Shown: positions 1 to 6,791 of the stretch, one piece after another
Position numbering within the stretch: position 1 is the first letter of the stretch
Layout of the letters: each line of letters starts with the position of its first letter
Assembly (NCBI GenBank): GCA_015494675.1
Contig: WGAW01000195.1
Coordinates: 1 to 22,841, forward strand
Length of the DNA: 22,841 nt
Direction of reading: 5' to 3'
From: Hydrogenimonas sp.
GTDB lineage: Bacteria; Campylobacterota; Campylobacteria; Campylobacterales; Hydrogenimonadaceae
The notes under the pieces: generated by a model
Databases searched by the model: none
Told to the model about the DNA's origin: nothing
What the model saw: the letters and a program-made list of their open reading frames with translations, nothing else
Translations under genes and position numbers: made by a program

Positions 1-189
1 ATGCTGCATGAGCGCATTCTTCTGGGCCTTAGAAGCCGCATAGGGGTCGATAGCGGGCTTTTGGACGCGAAGATGAGGGAGCGGGCGGAGCTTCTTGTAA
101 ACGAAAGCAGGCTCCTGTACAGAGAGGGGCGCTACTTCAACCGCGACTATCTGCTAAGCGACGAGGTAGCGCTCTTTATCATCGGCTAA
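1..189 (+). CDS. hemW: HemW-like radical SAM protein, C-terminal fragment (5' end outside the window)
   Basis: Only the last 62 codons are present; the gene must begin upstream, so the first ATG here is simply an internal methionine. The visible part reads as the C-terminal helical domain of the oxygen-independent coproporphyrinogen III oxidase-like family: an E-R-x-x-L-G-L-R-x-R-x-G-V block near residues 4-16, then a closing segment with L-x-S-D-E-V-A-L before the stop. The radical SAM CX3CX2C motif would lie in the missing part. HemW proteins insert or deliver haem; they were long annotated as HemN. The identification rests mostly on context: in Campylobacter jejuni the HemW-type gene directly precedes tatB, tatC and queA, exactly as here. 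About 100 bases separate it from tatB. Which family branch it belongs to cannot be decided from this fragment. Confidence 0.72.
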   Translation: MLHERILLGLRSRIGVDSGLLDAKMRERAELLVNESRLLYREGRYFNRDYLLSDEVALFIIG

Positions 190-291
190 TCACTTTTTTG
201 ATAGACTTTGGCCGAGTCGCTCACGGCGGCTAAACCGTAGTGATAAAGCGGATTTGCTCAATAATTCAAGCAACAATAAAAAGGACATGCG

Positions 292-741
292 ATGTTCGGC
301 ATGGGACTAAGCGAAATATTTTTTATCGTAGTGATCGCCATCCTCTTTCTGGGACCGGACAAACTCCCCGATGCGATGGTGCAGATCGCAAAATTTTTCA
401 GAAGCATCAAACGTACCGTCAACGACGCCAAAACGACTCTCGAAGAGGAGCTGAAAGTGAGCGAGCTGAAGGAGGAGGCGTTCAGGTACAAAAAGCAGTT
501 GGACGAGGCTACGGCTAAACTCGAGAGCATCTCGTCACCCGACCTTACCACACTCGACGAGCTGACCGAAACCGTAGAAGAGGTAAAGAGAGCCGAAGAT
601 CGCCTCGAGAACGAGGCGGAAGAGATCAAAGAGAAGATCGAACCGAAAAGGGAAGTGGTCACTTTCGCCAAAAAGAGAGACGGAAAAGACGGTGAAGAGG
701 TGAAAGACCCGGACGAAAAGCAAAAGGAGAGGAATGTTTGA
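292..741 (+). CDS. tatB: Sec-independent translocase subunit TatB
   Basis: 149 residues. TatB joins TatC in the receptor complex of the twin-arginine pathway, which exports folded cofactor-containing proteins across the inner membrane. The N-terminus shows the family pattern: short periplasmic start with Glu8, one membrane segment (about residues 9-20), then the F-L-G-P-x-K-L-P hinge (residues 19-26) and an amphipathic helix. The remaining hundred residues are highly charged and predicted coiled coil, as expected for TatB rather than TatA, which is shorter. The ATG at 292 follows an AAAAAGGA ribosome binding site. The 3' end overlaps tatC by 8 bases, so the two are translationally coupled. 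TatA is not in this window and presumably lies elsewhere. The main alternative, TatA, is made unlikely by length and by the adjacent tatC. Confidence 0.9.
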   Translation: MFGMGLSEIFFIVVIAILFLGPDKLPDAMVQIAKFFRSIKRTVNDAKTTLEEELKVSELKEEAFRYKKQLDEATAKLESISSPDLTTLDELTETVEEVKRAEDRLENEAEEIKEKIEPKREVVTFAKKRDGKDGEEVKDPDEKQKERNV

Positions 742-1489
742 CGAACTGAAACCTCATATCGCGGAACTCAGAAAACGGCTCGCCTACTCGCTGGCCGCGC
801 TTGTAGTCTGTTTTTTCGTGGCGTTCTATTTTTACGAACCGATTCTCGACTGGATGATAAAACCTCTCAATTCGGTATTGCCCAAAGGCTCCGGCATGAT
901 CGCCACCGGAGTGCCGGAAGTCTTCTTCACGGCCGTAAAGGTGTCGCTTTTCGCCGGTTTTCTAATGGCGCTGCCCTTCATCCTCTACCAGTTCTGGCTC
1001 TTTGTGGCTCCCGGTCTCTACGAGCATGAAAAGAGATATATCTGGCCATTCGTCTTCTTCGCATCCGGCATGTTCTTTCTCGGCGCTCTCTTCGCCTATT
1101 ACGTAGTTGTTCCGTACGGATTCGCTTTTCTGGTCAACTTCGCCGAGCAGGTAGTCAGCGTGGCGCCTAAGATAAACGAGTACGTAAGCTTTTTCACGAA
1201 GATAATGATAGGCTTCGGAATCGCCTTCGAACTGCCGGTACTGACGTTTTTTCTGGCACTTTTGGGACTGGTCGACGACCATACACTGAAGAGCTTCTTC
1301 AAATACGCCATAATCCTGATATTCGTACTGGCCGCCATACTGACTCCGCCGGACGTCGTTACGCAGCTGCTCATGGCGATACCGCTTATCGTTCTCTACG
1401 GCTTGTCGATAATCATAGCGAAACTGGTCAACCCGTACAGACCGCCTGATGAAGATGAGAACGGAGACGGGGAGAAAGTTGCCGGTTAG
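734..1489 (+). CDS. tatC: Sec-independent translocase subunit TatC
   Basis: 251 residues, normal for the family. TatC is the six-helix inner-membrane core of the twin-arginine translocase and recognises the RR signal peptide together with TatB. Visible signs are the N-terminal cytoplasmic H-I-x-E-L-R-x-R-L block (about residues 8-16), six hydrophobic segments, and the Y-E-H-E-K-R loop near residue 100, which carries the conserved glutamate that contacts the signal peptide. The C-terminal tail is short and acidic. The ATG at 734 lies inside the end of tatB, behind AAAAGGAGAGG, so coupling is clear. The stop at 1489 lies close to the likely start of queA. Confidence 0.96.
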   Translation: MFDELKPHIAELRKRLAYSLAALVVCFFVAFYFYEPILDWMIKPLNSVLPKGSGMIATGVPEVFFTAVKVSLFAGFLMALPFILYQFWLFVAPGLYEHEKRYIWPFVFFASGMFFLGALFAYYVVVPYGFAFLVNFAEQVVSVAPKINEYVSFFTKIMIGFGIAFELPVLTFFLALLGLVDDHTLKSFFKYAIILIFVLAAILTPPDVVTQLLMAIPLIVLYGLSIIIAKLVNPYRPPDEDENGDGEKVAG

Positions 1490-1496
1490 AGACAGA

Positions 1497-2525
1497 GTGC
1501 AAAAAGAGAGCCTGCGGACCGAAAGCTACGACTACACTCTCCCGGCGGAGCTGATAGCTACCGAGCCGGCGGAGCCTAAAGAGAGTGCGAGACTGATGGT
1601 CATTGACCGAAAGAGAGGGAAGGTAACCCATGCGAGATTCGGCGAGATACTCTCTTTCATTCCCGAAGGATGCGGAGTCATCTTCAACGACACCAAAGTG
1701 GTGAAGGCGAGACTTTTCGGCAGAAAAAGGAGCGGCGGAGCGATAGAGCTGCTTCTTAACAGACCGCTGGAGAACAACCGATTCAGCGTCCTTGTAAAAG
1801 GTAGAGTCAGGAGCGGAACCGAACTCCTCTTCGGCGAAGAGTTGGCAGCGAGAGTAGAAGAGCTCCGCCCCGACGGCAGCAGGGTCGTAACCTTTTCGGA
1901 GAGTGGAAAGGAGCGTATCTCTTTCGAGGAGTTGCTGCCGCATCTCGAGAGGCTGGGTCATATGCCGCTTCCTCCCTACATAGGAAGAGAAGATACGGAA
2001 GCGGATTCAAAGATGTATCAGCCTGTATTTGCAAAACATGAAGGTGCAGTCGCGGCACCGACCGCATCCCTTCATTTCAGTGACGAACTCTTTACAGAGC
2101 TTGCCGAAAAACATGAAACTGCCCCCATCACGCTCCATGTCGGAGCCGGAACCTTCAAACCGGTGGAGGCGAAGATAATCACCGAACACCCTATGCACAG
2201 TGAATATTACGAGATTCCACCGTCGACGGCGGAGCTCATAGAGTCCGACAAACCTATTCTGGCTATCGGTACGACGGTCACAAGAACGGTAGAGTACTAC
2301 GTGCGCACGAAAAGAGGCTCAGGAGAGTGCGACCTCTTTTTACATCCCGGCAACCCTCCCGTTAGAGTAGACCACCTTCTTACGAACTTCCATCTGCCGA
2401 AATCGACGCTTATTATGCTTGTAGCCTCCTTTTTGGGACTGGAGAAGACGATAAAAGTGTATAATGAGGCGATAAAAGAGCGCTACCGCTTCTACAGCTA
2501 CGGCGACGCCATGCTGATTTTATGA
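1497..2525 (+). CDS. queA: S-adenosylmethionine:tRNA ribosyltransferase-isomerase QueA
   Basis: QueA transfers and isomerises the ribosyl moiety of SAM onto 7-aminomethyl-7-deazaguanine in tRNA, giving epoxyqueuosine at the wobble base. Family blocks are plain: Y-D-Y-x-L-P-x-E-L-I-A at the N-terminus, N-D-T-K-V-x-x-A-R-L-F-G, G-H-M-P-L-P-P-Y-I, A-A-P-T-A-S-L-H-F, H-V-G-A-G-T-F-x-P-V, the T-N-F-H-L-P-K-S-T-L block and Y-R-F-Y-S-Y-G-D-A-M close to the end. The start is uncertain. ATG codons at 1449 and 1455 would put some 20 extra residues, unlike the family, inside tatC. I chose GTG 1497, which gives 342 residues, a normal length. A TTG at 1479 behind GGGGAG and a CTG at 1512 that aligns exactly with the usual N-terminus are alternatives. 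Confidence 0.95.
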   Translation: MQKESLRTESYDYTLPAELIATEPAEPKESARLMVIDRKRGKVTHARFGEILSFIPEGCGVIFNDTKVVKARLFGRKRSGGAIELLLNRPLENNRFSVLVKGRVRSGTELLFGEELAARVEELRPDGSRVVTFSESGKERISFEELLPHLERLGHMPLPPYIGREDTEADSKMYQPVFAKHEGAVAAPTASLHFSDELFTELAEKHETAPITLHVGAGTFKPVEAKIITEHPMHSEYYEIPPSTAELIESDKPILAIGTTVTRTVEYYVRTKRGSGECDLFLHPGNPPVRVDHLLTNFHLPKSTLIMLVASFLGLEKTIKVYNEAIKERYRFYSYGDAMLIL

Positions 2526-2549
2526 ACCGAAACCGAAAAAGGAGTCTCT

Positions 2550-2699
2550 ATGCCGCAGGAGTTTTGGATAAAGATAACCGCAATCGGTCTAATCGCCGCG
2601 GGACTTATAGCGACACTCGTCTGGGAGCTTAGAAAGCCCAAACGCGACCCGAACGAAAATCCCGATACGAAGCGGATGAACGATATGCTGAAGGATTGA
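2550..2699 (+). CDS. small single-pass membrane protein, 49 residues, unknown function
   Basis: A short reading frame filling the gap between queA and xthA. It begins with ATG 2550 behind a strong AAAAAGGAG ribosome binding site and stops at 2699, five bases before the likely xthA start. The translation has a short N-terminus (M-P-Q-E-F-W), one hydrophobic segment of about 17-19 residues rich in Ile, Ala, Gly and Leu (residues 7-25), then a basic, Pro/Asp/Asn-rich tail ending in M-N-D-M-L-K-D. The positive charges after the membrane segment predict N-out, C-in topology. Codon use matches the neighbours and the frame has no leftover space, so I consider it real. I do not recognise a family and assign no function. 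Confidence 0.72.
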   Translation: MPQEFWIKITAIGLIAAGLIATLVWELRKPKRDPNENPDTKRMNDMLKD

Positions 2700-2704
2700 A
2701 CAGG

Positions 2705-3493
2705 ATGTCCGTTTCAATCTGCACATTCAACGTAAACTCGATCCGCTCCCGCATCGACCTGATCTCCCGCTGGCTAAAGGAGAAGAGGGATGTCGATATT
2801 CTCTGCCTTCAGGAGATAAAGTGCGAGAGGGATCAGTTTCCGTTCGAAGCGTTCGAGTCGCTCGGATACGGCTGCGCCGTAAACGGCCAGAAGCGGCTCA
2901 ACGGGGTTGCCGTCTGCTCAAAGATCCCCTTCTCGGAAATAAAGACGGAGTTTGGAAACGGGACTCTCGATCGCGAAAAGCGGCTTATCGAAGTCAAAAC
3001 GGAAAAGACCTCGATTCTAAACTGCTACATTCCCCGCGGAGGGGAGATGGGCGGTGAACGCTACAACTACAAAATGGAGTTTTTCGACGCCCTTAAGACC
3101 TATGTAAAAGAGCTCCTCGAGAGGGAGAAGAGGGTTGTCTTGCTGGGTGACTTTAACGTAGCCCTCGAAGATATGGATGTCTACGACCCGGAACTATTCG
3201 AAGGTGCTGTCGGATTTCTGGCTTCGGAAAAGGAGAAGATGCGCAGCCTGCTCGAATGCGGACTGCACGACTGCTTCAGAGAGCTGCACCCCGAAAGCAG
3301 GAGTTTCACGTGGTGGGACTACAGAAATGCCGGCATCTGGAGAGACGAAGGGATGCGCATAGATTACATCCTGGCAAATGAGAGGATGTGCAGAGAGTGT
3401 CTTGACATAGAGGTCGACCTCTGGACCCGAAGACGACGCTCGCCCACACCGAGCGACCATGCGCCCCTGATCGCCGAGTTCAAAGAGTTGTGA
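2705..3493 (+). CDS. xthA: exodeoxyribonuclease III / AP endonuclease
   Basis: 262 residues. This enzyme cleaves DNA at abasic sites and removes 3' blocking groups in base excision repair. All exonuclease III motifs are visible: F-N-V-N-S-I-R-S-R at the N-terminus, L-Q-E-I-K-C-E with the metal-binding Glu, N-G-V-A-V, Y-I-P-R-G-G-E, the L-G-D-F-N-V-A block with catalytic Asp and Asn, F-T-W-W-D-Y-R, R-I-D-Y-I-L-A and the closing S-D-H-A-P-L with the catalytic Asp-His pair. I used ATG 2705, which sits at the usual distance behind AAGGA; a TTG nine bases upstream would overlap the small membrane protein gene. The frame is intact and the length typical. Confidence 0.96.
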   Translation: MSVSICTFNVNSIRSRIDLISRWLKEKRDVDILCLQEIKCERDQFPFEAFESLGYGCAVNGQKRLNGVAVCSKIPFSEIKTEFGNGTLDREKRLIEVKTEKTSILNCYIPRGGEMGGERYNYKMEFFDALKTYVKELLEREKRVVLLGDFNVALEDMDVYDPELFEGAVGFLASEKEKMRSLLECGLHDCFRELHPESRSFTWWDYRNAGIWRDEGMRIDYILANERMCRECLDIEVDLWTRRRRSPTPSDHAPLIAEFKEL

Positions 3494-3509
3494 GATAGAG
3501 TAGGAAAAG

Positions 3510-3569
3510 GGTGTCGGGGAGGCTCTGTGAGCGGGCTCATTGAAACTCCCGATACAGGTACCCGACGCC
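3510..3569 (+). other. competing stem-loop arms between xthA and the cyclase gene
   Basis: The left arm GGTGTCGGG (3510-3518) can pair with CCCGACGCC (3561-3569; nine pairs including one G-U), or eight of its bases (3511-3518) can pair with CCCGATAC (3548-3555; one G-U). The two pairings exclude each other. The sigma-28-type -35 element begins at 3570, right after the second right arm. No T-run follows on the plus strand, so this is not a normal intrinsic terminator. It could still end or shield transcription coming from xthA. No known riboswitch consensus was recognised. Confidence 0.4.
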
Positions 3570-3596
3570 TAAAATAAAAAGCGAAACTGCCGATAA
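3570..3596 (+). promoter_or_regulatory. sigma-28 (FliA)-type promoter of the diguanylate cyclase gene
   Basis: TAAA at 3570-3573, a 15-base spacer, then GCCGATAA at 3589-3596. This matches the textbook enterobacterial FliA consensus at every defined base and in spacing. Transcription would start around 3602-3604, only a few bases before the ATG at 3607. The leader would be almost absent, and no Shine-Dalgarno sequence precedes the ATG. Promoter use is inferred, not demonstrated. Confidence 0.7.
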
Positions 3597-3606
3597 TAGA
3601 TCAATC

Positions 3607-5490
3607 ATGGAAACCAACCGTAAACTCTTTCTGCTTTTTACCGGAACACTTACGCTATTTGCGATAGCGATCATGATAAACGCTGCCGTAAATTTCCGCA
3701 ACTACTCGTACAACAACGCGATAGACAAAGCCCATATGGCTGCCGAAATCGTAAGAGACGGCCTTACGGCGCACATGGTAAACGACATGATGGACAAGCG
3801 CAGCCACTTTCTCGAGATGATGTCGACCGGAAACGATGTAAAGAGGTTGTGGATCGTGCGCTCCAAAAAGGTCGAAGAGCAGTACGGCAAGGGGCTCAAG
3901 AGCGAGATGCCCAGAGACGAGATCGACAAAAGGGTACTCGAAACCGGCAAAGAGATAGACAGGTTCTACGAAGATTTCGACAGCGCTCTCTTGAGAGTCA
4001 CTATACCCTATACCGCTTCGTCATACGGCAAGATTGACTGCCTTCAGTGCCACAGGGCGAAAGAGGGGGATGTCCTGGGTGCGGTGAGTCTGGAGTTCGA
4101 CATAAGCGATCTTAGAAGGGAGGGGCTCTGGACGCTTGCCAAAATCGCGATGATCACGGTCGTCTTCATCGTACTTTCACTTCTTATGGTGAAGTATCTG
4201 GTAACTCCGTACATACGCTTTTTCAAAACGCTCGAAGCTTCGCTGAAAAGGGCGAAACACGGCGACTTCGGCCTAAAGGTGCAGACCGACATAGATGCCG
4301 CCGACATACGGGCCGTAGCCGAGAGGTACAACGAACTGATAGAGAAGTTTCAAAACACGATAGGAAAAATCGAACAGAAGCTGGCTATCTTCTTGAAAGG
4401 CTCTTCACACTACTGCGAAGATCCGCTCGAAAAAGCGACTCACACCATAGATATGCTCTCGGAGATCCACCGCTTCAAAAACACGATAGAGCTCGACAAA
4501 GATCTGAACCAGATCTACGGTCGACTGGCTACGATAACCGATGAAATCATGTCGGCCGAAGGCATGGCGATATTCGATGTAGACTCGGGAGCCAAGACCA
4601 GAAGGGTTGTCTACAGCAGTGAAAACGGGAGTATATGCAAATCGGATACGTTCGAAAACTCCGACCTTTGCAGAGCCTTCAGAACCGACGCTCCGGTAGT
4701 ATCGGACCAGTATCCCGAGCTCTGTCCGAGCTACTGCGGCGGCTACACGTTCTACTACTGCATTCCGTTCGACATAACCGAAAGGCGAAGCCTGATAATC
4801 ACACTCCTAACAGACAGTAGACAGAAGATAGAGCACTTCAAAAAAGAGGAGACGGTGCTGCGCTACTATCTGGAGAACTCCAAACCCGTAATACAGAGCA
4901 AACTGCTGATGCAGCAGCTCGAAGAGAAGTCGCTCCGGGACGGTCTTACAGGTCTTTACAACCGCAAGTTTCTCGAAGAGATGATCGACAAGATCAACAG
5001 GCAGGGGAACAGGCACATAACCAGATACGGAATCCTGATGCTCGATATAGACTCTTTCAAAATGGTAAACGACACATACGGCCACGATGTCGGGGATACC
5101 TTCATAAAACTGCTGGTAGAGACGATAAACCACGAGATAAGAAGTTCCGACATCGCGGCGCGCTACGGGGGGGAGGAGTTTGTGATCCTCCTGCATGAAG
5201 CGACACCCGAAGGCGCGCTGAAAGTAGCCGAAAAGATCAGGGAGCTCTTTTCGAAAATTCCGGTATCTGTAAAGGGCAAAAAGATAAGCTCAACGGTATC
5301 TATAGGAGTGAGCTTCTACCCCGAATGTGCGTCAAATCTCAGAGAGGCGATAAAGTTCGCCGATATCGCCCTCTACAAAGCGAAAAAGAGCGGCAAGAAC
5401 CGCGTTGTGCTGTTTGGAGAAGAGCTGCCCGGCAACGAAAAAGATGGAGAAACTACCTCCTGCTCTTCGAAAGATAGCGCTCCAGAATGA
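3607..5490 (+). CDS. membrane diguanylate cyclase with periplasmic c-type haem site and C-terminal GGDEF domain
   Basis: 627 residues. TM1 is at about 7-28. A periplasmic sensor domain (about 30-170) ends with C-L-Q-C-H at 145-149, a CXXCH haem c attachment site followed by G-D-V-L-G-A-V-S-L-E-F, as in single-haem PAS/Cache sensors. TM2 lies at about 175-197, with a HAMP-like stretch to about 255. A GAF-like cytoplasmic region (about 295-405) holds five cysteines (344, 355, 373, 377, 385). The GGDEF domain (about 440-605) has the intact signature G-G-E-E-F at 521-525 and the inhibitory I-site R-S-S-D at 512-515, so it should make c-di-GMP and be feedback-inhibited. No SD precedes ATG 3607, but the next ATG (codon 23) would lose TM1. 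The 3' end overlaps the opposing ruvX by 38 bases. Ligand and redox role are inferred. Confidence 0.9.
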   Translation: METNRKLFLLFTGTLTLFAIAIMINAAVNFRNYSYNNAIDKAHMAAEIVRDGLTAHMVNDMMDKRSHFLEMMSTGNDVKRLWIVRSKKVEEQYGKGLKSEMPRDEIDKRVLETGKEIDRFYEDFDSALLRVTIPYTASSYGKIDCLQCHRAKEGDVLGAVSLEFDISDLRREGLWTLAKIAMITVVFIVLSLLMVKYLVTPYIRFFKTLEASLKRAKHGDFGLKVQTDIDAADIRAVAERYNELIEKFQNTIGKIEQKLAIFLKGSSHYCEDPLEKATHTIDMLSEIHRFKNTIELDKDLNQIYGRLATITDEIMSAEGMAIFDVDSGAKTRRVVYSSENGSICKSDTFENSDLCRAFRTDAPVVSDQYPELCPSYCGGYTFYYCIPFDITERRSLIITLLTDSRQKIEHFKKEETVLRYYLENSKPVIQSKLLMQQLEEKSLRDGLTGLYNRKFLEEMIDKINRQGNRHITRYGILMLDIDSFKMVNDTYGHDVGDTFIKLLVETINHEIRSSDIAARYGGEEFVILLHEATPEGALKVAEKIRELFSKIPVSVKGKKISSTVSIGVSFYPECASNLREAIKFADIALYKAKKSGKNRVVLFGEELPGNEKDGETTSCSSKDSAPE

Positions 5491-5857
5491 TCTGCGCCGC
5501 TACGGAGTCGAGCTTTCCGTCTCTTTTTTGGCGCGTTACGCCCCTCATCCGCTCCGCCGCTTCGACACTGCTGCCGTACTCGTCGATATATTCGATCTCT
5601 CCGTCAAACGTAAGAAGATTCACAAAGTGGGAGATACGCTTTTGCATCTGTTCGGCACCGCTTCCGCTCATCGGCACTCCGACAATGAGCCGCTCTATAC
5701 CCCACTCCCTCAAAAACGCATCGACATCTCTTGCGGCCTGCTCCCTGTTTTTACGAAATATGGGAGGCTGGGGAATAGCGCTCTCTGCGTCGAGGCAGAT
5801 CGCCGTTCCGATCCTTTTGAGCCCCACATCTATAGCCGCTATCCTCTCTTTTCCCAT
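5453..5857 (-). CDS. ruvX: RuvX/YqgF-family putative Holliday junction resolvase
   Basis: 134 residues, typical for the family. YqgF proteins have an RNase H-like fold and are linked to pre-16S rRNA 5' maturation and to Holliday junction resolution. Visible signs are A-I-D-V-G-x-K-R-I-G-T-A at the N-terminus with the first catalytic Asp (residue 10), V-G-V-P-M-S-G (about 59-65), Y-I-D-E-Y (about 90-94), and K-L-D-S-V-A-A-Q-I-I-L near the C-terminus with the third acidic residue (about 117). The ATG follows directly on the TAG of the upstream membrane-protein gene, with an AGGGAG binding site inside that gene, so the two are coupled. Its last 38 bases overlap the end of the cyclase gene on the other strand. 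Proximity to dprA and ilvC is shared with Helicobacter and Campylobacter. Confidence 0.92.
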   Translation of the reverse strand: MGKERIAAIDVGLKRIGTAICLDAESAIPQPPIFRKNREQAARDVDAFLREWGIERLIVGVPMSGSGAEQMQKRISHFVNLLTFDGEIEYIDEYGSSVEAAERMRGVTRQKRDGKLDSVAAQIILERYLSKSRR

Positions 5858-6178
5858 CTACCGCTCCCTGAAGTAGTAGGCGACTCCGAAAAAGAGCAGA
5901 ACGGTACCGAGGGGAGAGAGCATAGCATAAGCGTCCACACGTCTTTTAAGCAGGTACAAAAAGACGCCGTACCAGCTGTAAAGCGTCAGTGCTATATGCA
6001 GAACCATTATCGGTTTGTATACGATCATCGTTCGGGTAAAGGCCGTATAAAAGGAGGCCGCCGCTATCAAGCCGACACCGATCAGAAGGGTAGAGATACT
6101 CCTGTCGGTTCTATATGCCCTGACAAGAAGCACCGAAAGCGCTGCTATAAAAACTCCGGCAAGAAGGTAGACGAACAC
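5858..6178 (-). CDS. small integral membrane protein, unknown function
   Basis: 106 residues, with four probable membrane segments (about 2-18, 30-47, 53-72 and 85-102) separated by short basic loops such as R-A-Y-R-T-D-R and L-K-R-R. No enzymatic motif is visible and I do not recognise a family. It starts with GTG at 6178; the ribosome binding site GGAAGG lies in the last codons of the upstream PEBP gene, four bases away. Its stop codon abuts the ruvX start. The three genes are therefore almost certainly one transcript. The link to ruvX may be purely organisational. Confidence 0.75.
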   Translation of the reverse strand: MFVYLLAGVFIAALSVLLVRAYRTDRSISTLLIGVGLIAAASFYTAFTRTMIVYKPIMVLHIALTLYSWYGVFLYLLKRRVDAYAMLSPLGTVLLFFGVAYYFRER

Positions 6179-6182
6179 CTCT

Positions 6183-6728
6183 CTACCTTCCGTAGTACGA
6201 GATCAGCGAAGCTTTGGCGATTGCATGCTTTTCGAGCATGAAACCCACAAGCGCCGGCGCACTGTCGGCACTGAGAGGAAGTTTCGGTACATCGAGCGCA
6301 TATACGGTAAAGATGTAGCGGTGGGGCCTGTCGCCTACCGGCGGGCAGGCTCCTCCATATCCCACACCCCCAAAATCTGTACGGCTCTGCACGGCACCCC
6401 TTGGAAGCAGGCGGCCGGAAGGGTCGCCGGCGCCTCTGGGCAGAGTGTGCACCGAAGCCGGGATATTGAAAACGAGCCAGTGCCACCAGCCGCTGCCGGT
6501 CGGCGCATCGGGGTCGTAGACCGTTACGGCGAAGCTCTTCGTCCCTTTGGGAGGATTGCTCCACTCCAGCTTCGGAGAGATGTTTTTACCTCTGCATCCG
6601 AACCCGTTGTAGACCTGCTCCATACTCAACTGGCCCGAAAGATCCGGGCTTTTGAGCGTAAAGCTCCCCCCATACAGCAGTGCGGCGAAAAAAGTCGCCG
6701 TCAATAAAATGGAGATGATCTTTTTCAC
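6183..6728 (-). CDS. exported YbhB/YbcL family protein (PEBP / Raf kinase inhibitor-like)
   Basis: 181 residues, starting with GTG at 6728 behind AAAGGGG. Residues 1-20 form a signal peptide (M-K-K-I-I, hydrophobic core, G-G-S), so the mature protein should be periplasmic. The phosphatidylethanolamine-binding fold is recognised from S-P-x-L-E-W-S-N-P-P (about 51-60), D-P-D-A-P (72-76), G-W-W-H-W (80-84) and the G-Y-G-G-x-C-P-P-x-G-D-x-P-H-R-Y block (about 123-138), which together form the anion-binding pocket. Bacterial members have no settled physiological role; scaffold, lipid-binding or inhibitor functions have been proposed for the wider family. It heads a three-gene unit with the small membrane protein and ruvX and is divergent from the gene at 6792. 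Confidence 0.9.
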   Translation of the reverse strand: MKKIISILLTATFFAALLYGGSFTLKSPDLSGQLSMEQVYNGFGCRGKNISPKLEWSNPPKGTKSFAVTVYDPDAPTGSGWWHWLVFNIPASVHTLPRGAGDPSGRLLPRGAVQSRTDFGGVGYGGACPPVGDRPHRYIFTVYALDVPKLPLSADSAPALVGFMLEKHAIAKASLISYYGR

Positions 6729-6758
6729 GATTCACCCCTTTCTGTTCCGTCATTTGTG

Positions 6759-6768
6759 TTATTATATA
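6759..6768. promoter_or_regulatory. divergent promoter region, AT-rich -10 elements
   Basis: The 63-base gap between the divergent starts at 6728 (-) and 6792 (+) contains TTATTATATA. Read on the minus strand it gives a perfect TATAAT (6766-6761), placed to drive the PEBP-membrane protein-ruvX unit. On the plus strand TATTAT (6760-6765) suits the gene at 6792. I see no convincing -35 for either, which is common in Campylobacterota sigma-70 promoters. Confidence 0.5.
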
Positions 6769-6791
6769 GAAATTCGGATTAAGGATGTTGC

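Noticed and set aside
3494..3606. A c-di-GMP riboswitch before the cyclase gene
   Set aside because: The GEMM core sequences are absent, and the predicted transcription start lies downstream of the folded segment.
5405..6241. A 278-codon open frame on the plus strand through ruvX and the small membrane protein gene
   Set aside because: It lies antisense to two recognisable, coupled genes, has low-complexity basic composition and no family signature; a shadow of the coding strand.
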